Source: an uncultured Christensenella sp.
GTDB taxonomy: Bacteria; Bacillota; Clostridia; Christensenellales; Borkfalkiaceae
Direction: 5' to 3'
NCBI GenBank assembly: GCA_910577555.1
Contig: CAJTLF010000030.1
Coordinates: 1 to 5,697 of the forward strand
Length of the DNA stretch: 5,697 bases
This document shows, one piece after another, positions 4,756 through 5,697 of the stretch. Position 1 is the first letter of the stretch; each line of letters opens with the position of its first letter. The notes under the pieces are model-generated. The model made no database searches, was not told the DNA's origin, and saw only the letters and a program-made list of their open reading frames with translations. The position numbers were made by a program, and so were the translations under genes.

Positions 4756-5514
4756 TTACTGTCTATAATAACTCTCTGCAAGTTCAAGAAACTTCTTCTC
4801 GTTTAGGATTTCGTTTGATATATATTGTCCGTTATAAAATACGGCGTAATTCGTCCACGCCATAGGCACGTTTTGCGCTTTTTCCTTGCTGTCTATCAAT
4901 ACGCTTTCAAACGGAATGCCTTTGTCCTTTGCCGTTTGCCGAACAAGCGGAACGTATTTAGCCGTAAACGGACAACCGTAAGTATAATACACAACAAAAC
5001 CTTGTTTATCTATATGCGGCTGTTTTGCTTGTTCTTTGAATTTCGGAACGGGCGCATTTTCGTCGAAAGATAAATACATTAAAGTAAAGTTTGGATTTGC
5101 TTTATCCGCAACCTTAAACCCTTTATAAGCAAGATATTTCGCATCTGACAAAAACGGCATCTTTTTCGGCGAAGATATAACGGTAATTCCGTGTTTGCCT
5201 TGCGCTTTTGCATCGGCTATACAAGCATTTAATAAATCGTTTGCATAGCCGTGTCCTTTAAACGAGCCCGATACCCAAAAACAATTTATGTGCATATAGC
5301 TGTTCGCTTCGATAGGACACCAAGCATTTTCGGCGGGTATGTATTCGATAAAGCATTTGCCGCGTTCAACGGATTTCAAAAATACCAAGCCGTCCTTTAT
5401 TCTTTCTTTTAGCCACGCTTTCTTGCTTGCAACTTGTATGTCCTTATTGTTAGAGATGGCACAACAAATATGCTCTGTTTCTAAATTTTCAAGTGTGAGT
5501 TTTATGTATTCCAT
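4756..5514 (-). CDS. yoaP: GNAT N-acetyltransferase with C-terminal YoaP-type thioredoxin-like domain
   Basis: A 252-residue cytoplasmic two-domain protein like Bacillus subtilis YoaP, which is of nearly the same length. Residues 1 to about 150 form a GNAT domain: the acetyl-CoA loop is at about 84-91 (Ser-Phe-Lys-Gly-His-Gly-Tyr-Ala, with Gly87 and Gly89), preceded by the strand at 74-80, and Tyr130-Lys-Gly-Phe133 is the late GNAT strand. Residues about 170-250 form the YoaP-like domain, a thioredoxin-type fold with Tyr-Gly-Cys181-Pro-Phe-Thr184, where Thr replaces the second Cys of a CxxC site. The acetyl acceptor is unknown; the single Cys suggests thiol or glutathione-like chemistry, but that is inference. 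ATG at 5512-5514 has GGAG ten bases upstream, a slightly long spacing. It is transcribed alone. Base use is visibly more AT-rich than in pfp (four sampled 60-base lines give 37-45% GC, against 40-60% in four pfp lines), so recent transfer is possible. The gene symbol is by family resemblance. Confidence 0.9.
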   Translation of the reverse strand: MEYIKLTLENLETEHICCAISNNKDIQVASKKAWLKERIKDGLVFLKSVERGKCFIEYIPAENAWCPIEANSYMHINCFWVSGSFKGHGYANDLLNACIADAKAQGKHGITVISSPKKMPFLSDAKYLAYKGFKVADKANPNFTLMYLSFDENAPVPKFKEQAKQPHIDKQGFVVYYTYGCPFTAKYVPLVRQTAKDKGIPFESVLIDSKEKAQNVPMAWTNYAVFYNGQYISNEILNEKKFLELAESYYRQ

Positions 5515-5554
5515 ATTTTTTGTTCTCCGCTAAATTACCGTTTATCTTACCGTC

Positions 5555-5583
5555 ATTATATCACGAAAAATGAAAGAGCGCAA
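5555..5583 (-). promoter_or_regulatory. Extended -10 promoter of the yoaP-like gene
   Basis: On the minus strand TTGCGC (5578-5583) and TATAAT (5555-5560) are 17 bases apart, and TGA precedes the TATAAT, giving an extended -10 box. Transcription should begin near 5548. Two direct copies of ACGGTAA (complement at 5535-5541 and 5547-5553), 12 bases apart, lie over and just after the start point and could bind a regulator. Confidence 0.7.
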
Positions 5584-5628
5584 CCGATTGAATTTTGCGG
5601 GAAATATAAAACATATCTATATCTCACC

Positions 5629-5644
5629 AGGCTACGAGTAGCCT
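5629..5644. repeat. Small hairpin AGGCTA/TAGCCT of unknown role
   Basis: AGGCTAC at 5629-5635 and GTAGCCT at 5638-5644 are inverted, giving a six-base stem with a CGAG loop. Neither strand has a T-run after it, so it is not a normal terminator. It lies between the yoaP-like promoter and the terminator at the right edge. Confidence 0.45.
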
Positions 5645-5669
5645 AATTCGTCCACGAAAAAAAGTACAG

Positions 5670-5695
5670 AAAAGGCACAGCTTAACGCTATGCCT
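5670..5695 (-). terminator. Probable terminator of a minus-strand gene beyond the window
   Basis: Nine-base arms at 5673-5681 and 5687-5695 pair, with one wobble position, around a five-base loop. On the minus strand the stem ends in UUUU (5670-5673), and a seven-U run follows at 5657-5663. No gene inside the window lies upstream on that strand, so it probably ends a gene located right of base 5697. Confidence 0.6.
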
Positions 5696-5697
5696 AA

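Noticed and set aside
4554..4787. Minus-strand 77-codon hydrophobic open frame across the pfp/yoaP spacer
   Set aside because: It runs through the perfect palindromic terminator, the T-tract and the pfp promoter and overlaps both neighbouring genes; no ribosome site is seen.
5664..5697. tRNA or other structured RNA gene at the right edge
   Set aside because: No T-loop consensus or CCA-end is present; the hairpin with a following U-run is explained by a terminator.
1..5697. Mobile element, CRISPR array, toxin-antitoxin or defence system
   Set aside because: No transposase, integrase, direct-repeat array or recognisable effector domains are present; each gene forms a separate transcription unit.

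Overview
The window looks like chromosomal DNA of a low-to-mid GC Gram-positive anaerobe, most likely an uncultured gut member of the Clostridia. This rests on strong GGAG/AAGGAG ribosome sites, sigma-A type promoters with TATAAT boxes and 17-base spacers, short U-tailed terminators, a pyrophosphate-type phosphofructokinase, a lipoprotein with DUF5050-like strand repeats, and a zinc-ribbon protein with an acidic tail of a kind I associate with Clostridia. The placement is inference; no rRNA or other marker gene is present.

Layout, left to right: a perfect hairpin at the left edge (1-31); a minus-strand gene for a double zinc-ribbon protein with an extremely acidic C-terminal half (81-578), whose leader holds a 16-base palindrome and whose promoter lies next to a run of phased A-tracts; a terminator (703-735); a large minus-strand gene for a 737-residue surface lipoprotein with a second membrane anchor at its C-terminus (747-2960); a short divergent promoter region; a 74-residue plus-strand orphan gene starting at TTG (3077-3301); a terminator shared by convergent genes (about 3290-3323); a minus-strand PPi-dependent phosphofructokinase (3322-4557); a 200-base spacer with the phosphofructokinase promoter and one or two terminators; a minus-strand GNAT acetyltransferase fused to a YoaP-type thioredoxin-like domain (4756-5514); and a right-hand spacer with the yoaP-like promoter and two hairpins, the last probably terminating a minus-strand gene that lies beyond the window.

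Each gene appears to be its own transcription unit with its own promoter and terminator, so there is no operon and no evidence that these genes work together. The phosphofructokinase is central metabolism. The lipoprotein is extracytoplasmic. The zinc-ribbon and 74-residue proteins have no assignable function. I see no mobile element, CRISPR array, RNA gene or defence system. The most interesting items are the acidic zinc-ribbon gene with its elaborate control region and the doubly anchored lipoprotein. I do not see a convincing new multi-gene system.
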